Assembly (NCBI RefSeq): GCF_001754075.1
Contig: NZ_MIEH01000007.1
Location: 124,001-188,000, forward strand
Source: Merdimonas faecis
Lineage (GTDB): Bacteria > Bacillota > Clostridia > Lachnospirales > Lachnospiraceae
Reading direction: 5' to 3'
Length of the DNA: 64,000 nt
The translations under genes and the position numbers were made by a program. Shown here piece after piece: positions 1-7,870 of the stretch; the first letter of the stretch is position 1; every line of letters begins with the position of its first letter. The notes below the pieces were generated by a model, which saw only the letters and a list, made by a program, of their open reading frames with translations, made no database searches and was not told the origin of the DNA.

Positions 1-415
1 TGTTCTTTGTCTTAACCTCATCGAACTTGATCTCGTCAACTACGATGAATTTCTTCTCTTCTACCTTAGAAGTAAGTGCAGACTTCAGAGCTGCTCTCTT
101 CTCTTTCTTGTTCATCTTGAAAGAGTAATCTCTCGGAACCGGAGCGAATACAACTCCGCCGCCTGTCCACTGAGGAGCTCTTGTGGATCCCTGTCTTGCA
201 TGACCGGTTCCTTTCTGTCTCCACGGTTTTCTTCCGCCGCCGGAAACTTCAGAACGTGTCTTTGCCTTCTGTGTTCCCTGACGATTATTTGCCAGCTGGT
301 TTACGACTGCCATGTGTACCAGATGCTCGTTTACCTCAACACCGAATACCGCATCGCTTAAATCGATCGTACCAACTTCTTTACCTTCGATATTATAAAC
401 AGATACGTTTGCCAT
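1..415 (-). CDS. rplD: 50S ribosomal protein L4, partial (3' end beyond window)
   Basis: N-terminal part of L4, a primary 23S rRNA binder that lines the exit tunnel. The translation opens [11 protein letters not shown] and contains the L4 hallmark stretch [18 protein letters not shown] around residues 60-77. The gene follows rplC on the minus strand after a short gap, the normal S10 operon order, and runs off the left edge. In many bacteria L4 also represses its own operon through the S10 leader; a matching structured leader lies upstream of rpsJ here. The start is the ATG preceded by an AGGAGG-type site. Confidence 0.97.
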   Translation of the reverse strand, partial: MANVSVYNIEGKEVGTIDLSDAVFGVEVNEHLVHMAVVNQLANNRQGTQKAKTRSEVSGGGRKPWRQKGTGHARQGSTRAPQWTGGGVVFAPVPRDYSFKMNKKEKRAALKSALTSKVEEKKFIVVDEIKFDEVKTKN

Positions 416-444
416 TCTAAGCGTCCTCCTTTCTTCGCCAAAAC

Positions 445-1125
445 CTAGTTAGCTTTTACCGCTTCTCTGATTGTTACCAGGCACTTCTTCGGCCCCGGTA
501 CGGATCCCTTAACCAGAAGCAGGTTGTTCTCTGCATCTACGCGTACAACCTCAAGGTTCTGGATGGTGATCTTCTTGTGTCCCATCTGTCCGGGCATCTT
601 CTTTCCTTTGAATACCTTGCTCGGGTCAGATGCCGCACCGTTGGAACCTGCATGACGATGGAATTTGGAACCATGAGTCATAGGTCCTCTGTGCTGGTTG
701 TGTCTCTTTACCGCACCCTGGAATCCTTTTCCTTTGGAAATCGCAGTTGCGTCGATCTTCTCTCCGGCCTCAAAGATATCAGCCTTGATCTCCTGTGCCA
801 GCTCATACTCGCCTGCGTTCTCAAATCTGAACTCTTTTACATATCTCTTTCCGGATACGCCGGCTTTTGCGAAATGTCCCTGCTCAGCCTTTGTAAGTCC
901 GTGACGGTGAACGATCTCTTTCTTACCGCTCTTGTCTTTGTTTACGATCTTGTCTTTCTTGTCAACGAAGCCAACCTGAACCGCATCGTAACCGTCGTTC
1001 TCTGCAGTCTTGATCTGTGTTACTACACAGGGACCTGCCTGAAGCACAGTTACAGGTGTCAGTGTTCCATCTTCGTTAAAGATCTGGGTCATGCCGACCT
1101 TTGTAGCTAAGATAGCCTTCTTCAT
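445..1125 (-). CDS. rplC: 50S ribosomal protein L3
   Basis: 226-residue L3, an early-assembly 23S rRNA-binding protein near the peptidyl transferase centre. It begins [16 protein letters not shown] and carries the diagnostic core [21 protein letters not shown] followed by [10 protein letters not shown] around residues 130-165. It is slightly longer than the E. coli protein because of an insertion in the first half, as is usual in clostridia. It sits between rpsJ and rplD in the conserved S10 operon order and should be cotranscribed from the rpsJ promoter. A GGAGG ribosome-binding site precedes the ATG. Confidence 0.98.
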   Translation of the reverse strand: MKKAILATKVGMTQIFNEDGTLTPVTVLQAGPCVVTQIKTAENDGYDAVQVGFVDKKDKIVNKDKSGKKEIVHRHGLTKAEQGHFAKAGVSGKRYVKEFRFENAGEYELAQEIKADIFEAGEKIDATAISKGKGFQGAVKRHNQHRGPMTHGSKFHRHAGSNGAASDPSKVFKGKKMPGQMGHKKITIQNLEVVRVDAENNLLLVKGSVPGPKKCLVTIREAVKAN

Positions 1126-1199
1126 TATGATTACCTCCTGTGATTTACAGCGGAACGCACATCGGCGTTCATCCTAAATGTTAGGAACTACTGCGTTTT

Positions 1200-1517
1200 T
1201 TACTTGTTTTTCATTTTGATATCAATGTACACACCAGCCGGCATTTCCAGTCTGGAAAGTGCATCTACCGTCTTCTGGGTCGGTGTGATGATATCGATCA
1301 GTCTTTTATGAGTTCTCTGCTCGAACTGCTCTCTGGAATCTTTGTACTTGTGTACGGCACGCAGGATGGTAACTACTTCCTTCTTTGTCGGAAGCGGCAC
1401 CGGTCCGCTCACCTTTGATCCGTTCTTTTTCACAGTTTCGATGATTTTCTTTGCGGATGCATCTACCAGCTGGTGATCATACGCTTTCAGTGTGATTCTC
1501 ATTACTTGACTTGCCAT
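1200..1517 (-). CDS. rpsJ: 30S ribosomal protein S10
   Basis: 105-residue S10, a small-subunit head protein that also acts as NusE in transcription antitermination. It contains the family core [14 protein letters not shown] and the C-terminal [13 protein letters not shown]. The GGAGG-type site lies a few bases upstream of the ATG. It is the first gene of the operon; its transcript has a leader of about 230 nt that folds into nested stems. There is no neighbouring str operon (rpsL-rpsG-fusA-tuf) upstream as in many genomes; instead a LysR gene diverges from it. Confidence 0.98.
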   Translation of the reverse strand: MASQVMRITLKAYDHQLVDASAKKIIETVKKNGSKVSGPVPLPTKKEVVTILRAVHKYKDSREQFEQRTHKRLIDIITPTQKTVDALSRLEMPAGVYIDIKMKNK

Positions 1518-1557
1518 AAAAAAAGTCGCCTCCTTTTCGTACTTCTTACTTCAGTAC

Positions 1558-1656
1558 GACAAGCGGTGACTGTACACTCTCCCGTGTGTGTCGTGAGCTA
1601 CTCACGGGTTGTTGCCACATCTCAGTGGCTGTTATAGTTTCGTACAGTGACTTGTC
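1558..1656 (-). ncRNA. structured leader of the S10 operon (candidate L4-responsive S10 leader)
   Basis: On the minus-strand transcript, 1642-1656 pairs with 1558-1575 as a long closing stem (actgtac/gtacagt and cttgtc/gacaag, with a small internal loop). It encloses two hairpins: 1592-1597 with 1601-1606 (alternatively 1581-1586 with 1603-1608) and 1614-1618 with 1625-1629. The structure lies between the promoter and the rpsJ start, where Firmicutes S10 leaders are found. Assigning it to the S10-leader family is inference; a covariance search would decide. Confidence 0.7.
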
Positions 1657-1750
1657 GCCAGTTTCCTAACTTGACATTCGCTCCACGGAAAACCTGCCAC
1701 TTAAGGGCAGCAACCTCACGCTTCACAGCTATCAATGTCACAGCTTTTAT

Positions 1751-1779
1751 AGTATATCGGAATATCCCCGGTTTTTCAA
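1751..1779 (-). promoter_or_regulatory. promoter of the S10 operon
   Basis: Minus-strand -35 TTGAAA (1774-1779) and -10 TATACT (1751-1756) are separated by exactly 17 bp. It lies about 230 nt upstream of rpsJ, leaving room for the structured leader. Confidence 0.75.
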
Positions 1780-1946
1780 CCCCTTTATCGGAAATATTGT
1801 ATTTTTTCAGGTACAATCTCATTTTTTTACAAATATCTCCGTTTTTCTTGTTTTTTTCCGCGGATTCCGTTACCATTTTATCAGAAACACTGACAAATGT
1901 ACAGGGAACAAAACTGTTCCTTTATAATAGGAAGAGAGGCGATTTT

Positions 1947-2822
1947 ATGGATATCAGAAGATGGAAAGTCATGCTTGCGGTCAGCGACGCAGGCAGCTAC
2001 ACCCGCGCGGCCGAAGAACTGGGGCTCACCCAGTCCGCCGTCACCCAAATGATGAAGGCTCTGGAAAAGGAGATCGGGTTTTCCTTATTCGTAAAAAGCG
2101 GACGGGGCATGAGACCTACCCCCGAGGCCCAGTCCCTCCTTCCTTCTGTACGCGCACTTTTAAGCGCCGACGAGGTTGTCCGCCAGGAGATTGCTTCGTT
2201 AAACGGCGTTCAGACCGGTACGATCCGCATCGGGACCTACTTAAGCTGTTCCATTCACTGGATCCCCGGTATTCTCAAAAAGTTCCATGCCGACCACCCG
2301 GGGATCCATTTCCAGGTGATCGAAGGAGACGAAGGCGAACTTGCAGACTGGATCCAGGAGCGCCGGGTGGATATCGGATTCATCAGCCGCCAGGAGGGAC
2401 AGCGTTATCAGTTTCTCCCGGTGATGGAAGACGAGATCTATGCGGTCCTCCCTTCCGGCCATCCGCTGGCAGGGCAGGAGACCGTCCCCCTTACAAGCTT
2501 TGAGGGCGTGCCCTTTGTGACCACCACCTATGTTCCCGGAAGCGACGTCCACCGGGTATTAAAAGAGCACAACCTCTCCCCTGACATCCGTTTTATCTCC
2601 ATCAATGAATTTTCCGTTCTTTCCATGGTAGAGCAGGGACTGGGCGTCTCTCTTCTTCCGGGCCTCCTTCTCAGAAAGCTGTCCGGGAACTTTGTCCGGC
2701 GCAGCACCAGCCCCAGGCTCTACCGGCAGCTGGGACTTGCCTACGCTTCTCAGGAAGAGTTATCTCCTGCCGCCCGTATTTTTCTGGAATACGCAAAGGA
2801 TTTTCTGCTGGAAGACGAGTAA
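1947..2822 (+). CDS. LysR family transcriptional regulator
   Basis: 291-residue LysR-type regulator. Residues about 3-60 form the winged helix-turn-helix (AAEELGLTQSAVTQMMKALE), followed by a periplasmic-binding-protein-like effector domain from about residue 90. The ATG at 1947 was chosen over the longer open frame because it begins the canonical MDIRRWK N-terminus, has a GAGAGG site just upstream, and follows a TATAAT at 1923-1928. It diverges from rpsJ. Its stop codon is followed within a few bases by two identical-pattern dyads and the promoter of the next gene, an NSS transporter, so that transporter is the likely target. The effector is unknown. Confidence 0.92.
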   Translation: MDIRRWKVMLAVSDAGSYTRAAEELGLTQSAVTQMMKALEKEIGFSLFVKSGRGMRPTPEAQSLLPSVRALLSADEVVRQEIASLNGVQTGTIRIGTYLSCSIHWIPGILKKFHADHPGIHFQVIEGDEGELADWIQERRVDIGFISRQEGQRYQFLPVMEDEIYAVLPSGHPLAGQETVPLTSFEGVPFVTTTYVPGSDVHRVLKEHNLSPDIRFISINEFSVLSMVEQGLGVSLLPGLLLRKLSGNFVRRSTSPRLYRQLGLAYASQEELSPAARIFLEYAKDFLLEDE

Positions 2823-2826
2823 TTTT

Positions 2827-2862
2827 ATTAGTTTTCCTAATATTTGCATTAGTTTATCTAAT
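2827..2862 (+). promoter_or_regulatory. tandem LysR-type operator dyads upstream of the NSS transporter
   Basis: Two copies of ATTAG-N5-CTAAT, at 2827-2841 and 2848-2862, start exactly 21 bp apart, two helical turns. Each fits the T-N11-A LysR-box rule. They end 7 bp before the -35 element at 2870, a position suited to activation. Confidence 0.7.
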
Positions 2863-2869
2863 ATGTTTA

Positions 2870-2898
2870 TTGACACTCTTCCCGGAAAGGAATATACT
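2870..2898 (+). promoter_or_regulatory. promoter of the NSS transporter gene
   Basis: Consensus -35 TTGACA (2870-2875), 17 bp spacer and -10 TATACT (2893-2898). Expected transcription start is near 2905, leaving an 80-nt leader that contains a terminator-like hairpin. Confidence 0.82.
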
Positions 2899-2927
2899 GA
2901 AAAAGAGGTATTCTTTTTTCAAAAATC

Positions 2928-2963
2928 AAAAAGCACTCTCACAATCCGTGGGGGTGCTTTTTT
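2928..2963 (+). terminator. terminator-like hairpin in the NSS transporter leader (possible attenuator)
   Basis: Arms 2928-2942 and 2948-2962 form a 15-bp stem with two G-U pairs, a 5-nt loop and a U run. It lies between the promoter and the start codon, so it would stop transcription before the gene. A smaller upstream hairpin (about 2900-2918, AAAAAGA/TCTTTTT) could compete with it. It could instead terminate readthrough from the lysR gene. Confidence 0.6.
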
Positions 2964-2985
2964 AGCCAGAAAGGAAGGGGATATT

Positions 2986-4368
2986 ATGAGTAATCAGAGT
3001 AACCAGAACAACAATGCAACTCGTCAATGGGGCTCACGCTTCGGCTATCTCATGGTTGCCGCCGGCGCCGCTATCGGTCTTGGCAATATCTGGCGGTTCC
3101 CCTACCTGGCATATGAGGGCGGCGGCGGTGTATTTCTGGTGATATACATCATCGTCGTGATCCTGATGGGCCATCCTATGGTAGAGATGGAAACCGCCAT
3201 CGGCCGCTATACCGGGAAAGATACGGTCACCTGTTTCCAGCGGATCCATAAGAAATGGGGATTTGCCGGATGGATGGCTGTGATCTGTACCACCCTGCTG
3301 TGTATGTACTATGTGGTGGTAGGCGGCTGGGTGGCCAAGTACGCGTTCCAGTATATTATAAGCGGTGATTTTGGTTCGGATAAACAGGCCTATTACGACC
3401 AGTTTACTTCATCGGCGGTGGAGCCGATCATCTGGACCCTGCTTTTGCTGGCGCTGGTATCTTTCCTGTTGTATTTTGGCATCACCAATACGGTGGAAAA
3501 GATATCCAAGGTGATGCTTCCCCTGCTGTTCGCCCTGCTGATCATCTGCGGGATCTGGGCGCTGTTTGTCAATGATAACGCCATCGAGGGCGTAAAGTAT
3601 TATCTGCTCCCGGATTTCAGCAAATTCAGCTTTACCACCTTTGCCCAGGCGGCCACCCAGGTACTGTTCTCCATCGGGATCGGCTGGGGGCTTTATGAGA
3701 CGCTGGGCGCAAACATTTCCAGAGAAAACAACTTAAAAAGCGACGCCATCATGGTGTCTGTCTTCGATACCGCCGCGGCAATCCTGGCAGGATTCGTCGT
3801 AGTTCCTTCCGCCTTCTCCGGCGGTGTGGACATCGAATCCGCCGGCCCCAGCCTGGTATTCAATGTAATGACCGACATATTCGACCGGCTGGCAGGAGGA
3901 CGGTTCATCGGCGCCTGCTTTTTCCTGGCGATCCTCTTCGCCGTGATCTCATCGCTGTTCAGCTTCTTTGAGATCGCCATCCGGACCTTCGAGGATAACT
4001 GCCACATGGGCCGCCGGAACGCCACCATCCTGACCGCCGTCATCATCGGCGCCGGAAATATCATCGTATCTCTGGGCTTTGGAAAATTAAGCAGCCTGAA
4101 ACTCCCCTGGATCGACGCAAATGGATTTGCCTCTTACGGGCTTTACGACTGGCTTGACATGTTTACCGCCTATATCCTGATGCCCATTGGCTGTATCCTG
4201 GTCTGCATCTTCATCGCAAAAGTCTGGGGCTTCAAAAACTACGAAAAAGAAGTTACCAATGACGGAAAATTCGGGCGGGTCACCCTGTTTGACAAGATCC
4301 GCACCGTATTTCTGGTGCCCTTCTTCATGATCGTCATCCTGCTGACCGTCTTTGGCTTTATTAAGTAG
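2986..4368 (+). CDS. sodium-dependent transporter, neurotransmitter:sodium symporter (NSS/SNF) family
   Basis: 460-residue integral membrane protein of the NSS family, which couples Na+ entry to uptake of amino acids or related amines. The TM1 signature AGAAIGLGNIWRFPYLAYE lies near residues 25-45, and about twelve hydrophobic segments follow. The ATG at 2986 follows AAGGAAGGGG and gives the usual hydrophilic N-terminus ending QWGSRFGYL; the longer open frame upstream would cross the promoter and hairpin. It is probably controlled by the adjacent LysR protein. The substrate cannot be told from sequence, though in an amino-acid fermenter an amino acid is likely. The 3' end overlaps the convergent DUF2752 gene by 8 bp. 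Confidence 0.93.
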   Translation: MSNQSNQNNNATRQWGSRFGYLMVAAGAAIGLGNIWRFPYLAYEGGGGVFLVIYIIVVILMGHPMVEMETAIGRYTGKDTVTCFQRIHKKWGFAGWMAVICTTLLCMYYVVVGGWVAKYAFQYIISGDFGSDKQAYYDQFTSSAVEPIIWTLLLLALVSFLLYFGITNTVEKISKVMLPLLFALLIICGIWALFVNDNAIEGVKYYLLPDFSKFSFTTFAQAATQVLFSIGIGWGLYETLGANISRENNLKSDAIMVSVFDTAAAILAGFVVVPSAFSGGVDIESAGPSLVFNVMTDIFDRLAGGRFIGACFFLAILFAVISSLFSFFEIAIRTFEDNCHMGRRNATILTAVIIGAGNIIVSLGFGKLSSLKLPWIDANGFASYGLYDWLDMFTAYILMPIGCILVCIFIAKVWGFKNYEKEVTNDGKFGRVTLFDKIRTVFLVPFFMIVILLTVFGFIK

Positions 4369-4834
4369 AAAGCATTTCCCGGATCAGTTCTGCCACGCGA
4401 AATACCAGGCCCTTCTCCGGTGAGAGTTCCATCACCGGAGAATCCTGCCGGATCAGGCGGATGACATACACGATCAGGATCACTGCTATGACCAGCACAA
4501 GGACTGCCGTTTCAGCTTTATCGCTCCAGCGCAGTCCTTTTTTCACGGCATATCTTCTTATTATATTGCGGTGGATCCCATACAGGAACAGAAGCACATT
4601 CAAAAAGAACACCGGCTGATAGGCAAATGCTTCCGGTATCTTCAGCTTCAGCACGCTTAAGCAGGCCCTGGTCGTTCCGCACCCCGGACAGGGGACGCCG
4701 AACAACAGCCGTATGGGACAATGCCATATCCATGCGGCCATTACAAAAAATACGGCCAGGACTCCCGCGTGCAGCAGGATCACTTTCCCTGTATTTCTCC
4801 TGTTTTTTCTCTGCGTTTCTTCGTGATTATGCAT
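4361..4834 (-). CDS. DUF2752 membrane protein
   Basis: 157-residue protein with the DUF2752 signature CPIRLLFGVPCPGCGTTRA at about residues 45-65 and three or more predicted membrane helices. The paired cysteines (CPGCG) suggest metal or thiol chemistry, but the function of the family is unknown. It converges on the NSS transporter and overlaps its last codons. No regulatory features were recognised. Confidence 0.85.
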   Translation of the reverse strand: MHNHEETQRKNRRNTGKVILLHAGVLAVFFVMAAWIWHCPIRLLFGVPCPGCGTTRACLSVLKLKIPEAFAYQPVFFLNVLLFLYGIHRNIIRRYAVKKGLRWSDKAETAVLVLVIAVILIVYVIRLIRQDSPVMELSPEKGLVFRVAELIREMLST

Positions 4835-5005
4835 AACTTTTCCATCTTTCTGATTCTGATATCTTCCGTCTTTTCTTCTGTGATAAAATCATTGTATCAA
4901 TTCTACACGGCAAAGACCAGTGTCAAGCATATTTTTCTTAAGTTTATTAAATTCTGATTTTTTATTCAACTTTCACAAAATTTATTCCTTCATGTCTGGA
5001 ACACG

Positions 5006-5034
5006 TTGACTCGTTAAATTTTTAATGATATAAT
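5006..5034 (+). promoter_or_regulatory. promoter of the TauE/SafE-like gene
   Basis: -35 TTGACT (5006-5011), 17 bp, -10 TATAAT (5029-5034) with an extended TGA just upstream. A leader of about 85 nt follows; the rest of the intergenic stretch from 4835 is AT-rich with nothing else recognised. Confidence 0.8.
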
Positions 5035-5126
5035 TAGCGTGATAATCGAACCTGTCATCTGCTATAATCGGGGATAGCTGCTAAGACAGATTCACTGTTA
5101 TAATTTATAATCTGGAGGGATGTTTT

Positions 5127-6059
5127 ATGGCAATGTACATCATGAAGGGATTATGCGTGATCGGTATTCTTCTGAATGTGATCCTGATGATCCGCAAGAA
5201 CAAAGAGCTTCGCGCAAATCCGGAAAAAGACCCTGGAACTGGCATGACCGGTGAAGAACTGTGGCAGAAAGGCAAACAGCCAAAGAACCTGGTAGCAACA
5301 TCAATCACCGGATTCGTAGCGAACTTCCTGGATACTCTGGGAATCGGTTCTTTCGCTCCGTCATCTGCTTCCTTTAAGCTGACGAAGTCTGTAGACGATA
5401 TCCTGGTTCCTGGTACTCTGAACGTAGGCGATACCGTTCCTGTATGTGTTGAGGCGTTCCTGTTCTTCGGTTTCGTAGATATGGATATCCTGACACTGGT
5501 ACTGATGATCGTAGCTTCTGTAGTTGGATCTTTCGTAATGGCTGACATCGTAACCAAGTTCGACCGTAAGAAAGTTCGTTACGCGCTGTTCATAGGTCTC
5601 TTTATCCTGGCTACTGTAATCCTGATGAAGGTTATGGCCATCGGACCGTTCGGTACAGTTGGTACAGAGCTTGGACTTCGCGGCGTGAAACTCGTGATCG
5701 CTGTTGTCGGCAACTTTGTATTCGGCGCTCTTATGAGTATCGGTGTAGGTCTTTACGCTCCTTGTATGGCTATGGTTCTTGCACTTGGTATGGATGCCGG
5801 ATGTGCATTCCCGGCTATGATGGGATCCTGTGCATACCTGATGGCATTTGGTAATGGCCCGAAATTCATCGCTCAGGGAAGATACGACATGGTTGCTTGC
5901 TGGACACAGGCAATCTTCGGAGCAATCGGTGTTTACTGTGCATACGCTTTCGTTTCCAGCTTACCGCTGGAGACCCTTACAAAGGTTATCGCAGTCATCG
6001 TTTACATCACCGCTTTCCTGTATCTGCACGATGCGATCAAGAAAGGGTCTGCTGCTTAA
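5127..6059 (+). CDS. TauE/SafE-like membrane transporter
   Basis: 310-residue polytopic membrane protein with about eight hydrophobic segments, resembling the TauE/SafE permease family (export or import of sulfite, sulfonates, organic acids). The pattern TSITGFVANFLDTLGIGSF early in the protein matches the first repeat and GNFVFGALMSIGVGLYAPCM the second. An unusual soluble segment (residues about 20-55) follows the first helix. GGAGGG precedes the ATG. It stands alone between its own promoter and a strong terminator. Its codon use (CTG-rich, regular) suggests high expression. Substrate unknown. Confidence 0.78.
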   Translation: MAMYIMKGLCVIGILLNVILMIRKNKELRANPEKDPGTGMTGEELWQKGKQPKNLVATSITGFVANFLDTLGIGSFAPSSASFKLTKSVDDILVPGTLNVGDTVPVCVEAFLFFGFVDMDILTLVLMIVASVVGSFVMADIVTKFDRKKVRYALFIGLFILATVILMKVMAIGPFGTVGTELGLRGVKLVIAVVGNFVFGALMSIGVGLYAPCMAMVLALGMDAGCAFPAMMGSCAYLMAFGNGPKFIAQGRYDMVACWTQAIFGAIGVYCAYAFVSSLPLETLTKVIAVIVYITAFLYLHDAIKKGSAA

Positions 6060-6093
6060 TCCTACAGCACACATAATAAAATACAGAGATAAA

Positions 6094-6128
6094 AAGGGAG
6101 TTCGTATGATACGAACTCCCTTACTTTT
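6094..6128. terminator. bidirectional intrinsic terminator
   Basis: Perfect inverted repeat AAGGGAGTTCGT/ACGAACTCCCTT (6094-6122) with an A tract before and a T tract after. It separates the convergent TauE/SafE-like and YcxB-like genes; the stop codon of the latter lies inside the stem. Confidence 0.88.
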
Positions 6129-6780
6129 TCCCTTTCTGATTCCGGTCCCGTTCACGCGCTTCCATCTGCAGGTAGGTGATCCGGTTCTTCGTCTGTGTCA
6201 GAAAATCCTTCCACCGGTTCACAAGCCCCAGCGGCTTCCACCGGTAATCCGCTCCGCTCTTATCCACCAGGAACTCCCGGAAGTCTTCTGCGCTTCCTTC
6301 CTCAAAACGGTCTTTTGGCAGGATCAGAAGATCGTCTTCGTTCATCCCCACATAAAAGGTCTTCTCGTCTTCCCAGATCCTGTACACAGCCTTGTAGAAT
6401 CCCATGTTCTCTTCCTGTCCGTCCCTGACTGCCCGGATGCCGGCATTTCCAAAATAATAGGTGATCTCTTCGTTTTCTTTGACCTCCGGATTATTTCTCA
6501 TCATGGAAAGCGTCAGGTACTGGCGGAACAGCCCGGTCAGGATCAGCAAGGCGCCCACCCCATAGCTGACGATCACTCCCGGCATCGCCAGGTTTTCCAC
6601 CAGCGTCGGAACCAGCGCCAGAAGGATTCCGGTAACCACCAGATTAAACGTGACCCTCGGATGACTGACACGGTTCTGGAATTTAATAAATGTCATCATC
6701 AGCGACGTATCTCTGCGCACATGCACCCGGTAATAATTTCTGCGCGGATCCGCCGTTTCCTGTATTTGTTGATTGTCCAT
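6121..6780 (-). CDS. YcxB-like membrane protein
   Basis: 219-residue protein. Two hydrophobic helices lie around residues 50-90, then a soluble C-terminal domain with YYFGNAGIRAVRDGQ, FYKAVYRIWEDEKTFYV and LILPKDRF, the pattern of the YcxB-like family of unknown function. I chose the ATG giving MDNQQIQ, preceded by GAGAGG, rather than the longer frame. The charged tail ends NQKGKK. No operon partner is evident. Confidence 0.75.
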   Translation of the reverse strand: MDNQQIQETADPRRNYYRVHVRRDTSLMMTFIKFQNRVSHPRVTFNLVVTGILLALVPTLVENLAMPGVIVSYGVGALLILTGLFRQYLTLSMMRNNPEVKENEEITYYFGNAGIRAVRDGQEENMGFYKAVYRIWEDEKTFYVGMNEDDLLILPKDRFEEGSAEDFREFLVDKSGADYRWKPLGLVNRWKDFLTQTKNRITYLQMEARERDRNQKGKK

Positions 6781-7030
6781 CTGCCTCTCATTATCCTCCG
6801 TCTCTAGTATTGCACCTTTCACAGATCTGCCGGTGCATATCATGGTTATTGTACCATATCTTCCTCTTTTTTCCTACTATTAATTCAAAATCCGCCCTTG
6901 TACCTGCTCTCGCATACGTTACTACGTTAAATTGCTACCAGTCCGCTTTGTTAAAGTGCACATTTCTTTGCATAAATATCCATATTTTATGATAATAATA
7001 TACAAAAATGTTTTTTCACTTCCAGCTGTC

Positions 7031-7059
7031 TTGACACCCCCTAAAACTAGTGATATATT
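7031..7059 (+). promoter_or_regulatory. strong promoter reading into a non-coding interval
   Basis: Consensus -35 TTGACA (7031-7036), 17 bp, extended -10 TGA-TATATT (7051-7059). No plus-strand gene follows before the terminator at 7331. The interval 6844-7030 upstream is AT-rich with nothing else recognised. Confidence 0.75.
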
Positions 7060-7065
7060 ATAACT

Positions 7066-7360
7066 ATCTTAAACAACGACAAACCAACGGCGGTTTCCAG
7101 AAACATTCGGAGGCTGCTATATTTATTTCATTTTCAGCTGTTTAAGATGATTGTACGGTTGTTATTGCAGTTATGCCAGAGCCGATCATTTCCCCCAAGA
7201 ATGATCCTGCGACGGTGAACTCCAATTAAAATATATACATCTCTTTTCAGAGAAGCATTCCCCAGCTTTGTATATAATACAGACTGCAATGCAACGAGGA
7301 AAACCTCTCAATGACATACCAAAAAGAAAGGGCACGACATCTCGATGTCGTGCCTTTTCT
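7066..7360 (+). ncRNA. candidate stand-alone small RNA (about 290 nt)
   Basis: The segment from the predicted start to the terminator at 7331-7360 has no convincing ORF. It can fold: 7066-7075 pairs perfectly with 7139-7148 (10 bp), enclosing a small hairpin 7081-7085/7092-7096. A further hairpin pairs 7184-7190 with 7200-7206, exposing a C-rich loop, and GAGG-AAAA-CCTC lies at 7296-7307. I do not recognise it as SRP RNA, RNase P RNA, tmRNA or a riboswitch class. A C-rich exposed loop is common in antisense regulators that bind ribosome-binding sites, but that is inference. Confidence 0.5.
7331..7360. terminator. bidirectional terminator between the candidate sRNA and prdE
   Basis: GGCACGACAT/ATGTCGTGCC (7331-7340 with 7345-7354), CTCG loop, T run after and A run before. 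It can end both the plus-strand sRNA and the minus-strand prd operon. Confidence 0.88.
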
Positions 7361-7372
7361 TTTATCTTATTT

Positions 7373-7858
7373 TTATCTGTTCTGATTCTTCTGATCTTTC
7401 TGCCGCATCTTCAGCTTCAAAAGCGCTTTAGCCTTCAGACAGTCCAGCTCTACCATGTTGTTTTCACCTACCACATTCGTCTCTGTTCCGTCCTCGCTCT
7501 TGTTGATATCAATAATTCCATCCAGATAATCATTCACTACTACGAACTGTGCGACCGTTCCGCTGAAGTTTAGTCCGGTTACCGGAATTCCCCGGATCCC
7601 CAGCTGCTCACAGGTATTCGTATAGTCCACGTCGCTGTTTCCCCAGCCATCAGATGACAGGATTACGCCGTCAGCACGCATAGCCTCTGCCCACACGGCC
7701 GTTCTGGTTCCTACCAGAAGTTTGTCCTTATTGTCATCAGGGGTTCCTACGATAATAATTCCCATTAAATCCAGATCAGTATCTGCAGCTACCACTTCAA
7801 GCAGCGGATCTCTGAAATGATGTAATGTCGTTTCCTTTGTTGATGGTCCAATACCCAT
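7373..7858 (-). CDS. prdE: D-proline reductase cluster protein PrdE
   Basis: 161-residue protein homologous to the C-terminal (pyruvoyl-subunit) part of PrdA: compare GIRGIPVTGLNFSGTVAQF with GMRGVPVVGMSYCAVQGAL of PrdA, and VDLCGVVFVGSPQ with LDLMGIIIVGTPD. It is last in the prd operon, 12 bp after prdD, matching the prdA-prdB-prdD-prdE order of other proline reducers. PrdD/PrdE together mirror a split PrdA; their exact role (accessory or alternative subunit) is not established. A bidirectional terminator follows directly. Confidence 0.9.
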   Translation of the reverse strand: MGIGPSTKETTLHHFRDPLLEVVAADTDLDLMGIIIVGTPDDNKDKLLVGTRTAVWAEAMRADGVILSSDGWGNSDVDYTNTCEQLGIRGIPVTGLNFSGTVAQFVVVNDYLDGIIDINKSEDGTETNVVGENNMVELDCLKAKALLKLKMRQKDQKNQNR

Positions 7859-7870
7859 ATCTCACACCTC

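Noticed and set aside
7066-7330. 6S RNA or a known riboswitch class for the small RNA interval
   Set aside because: The 5' end pairs with an internal segment rather than the 3' end as in 6S RNA, and no conserved aptamer core or same-strand downstream gene is seen.
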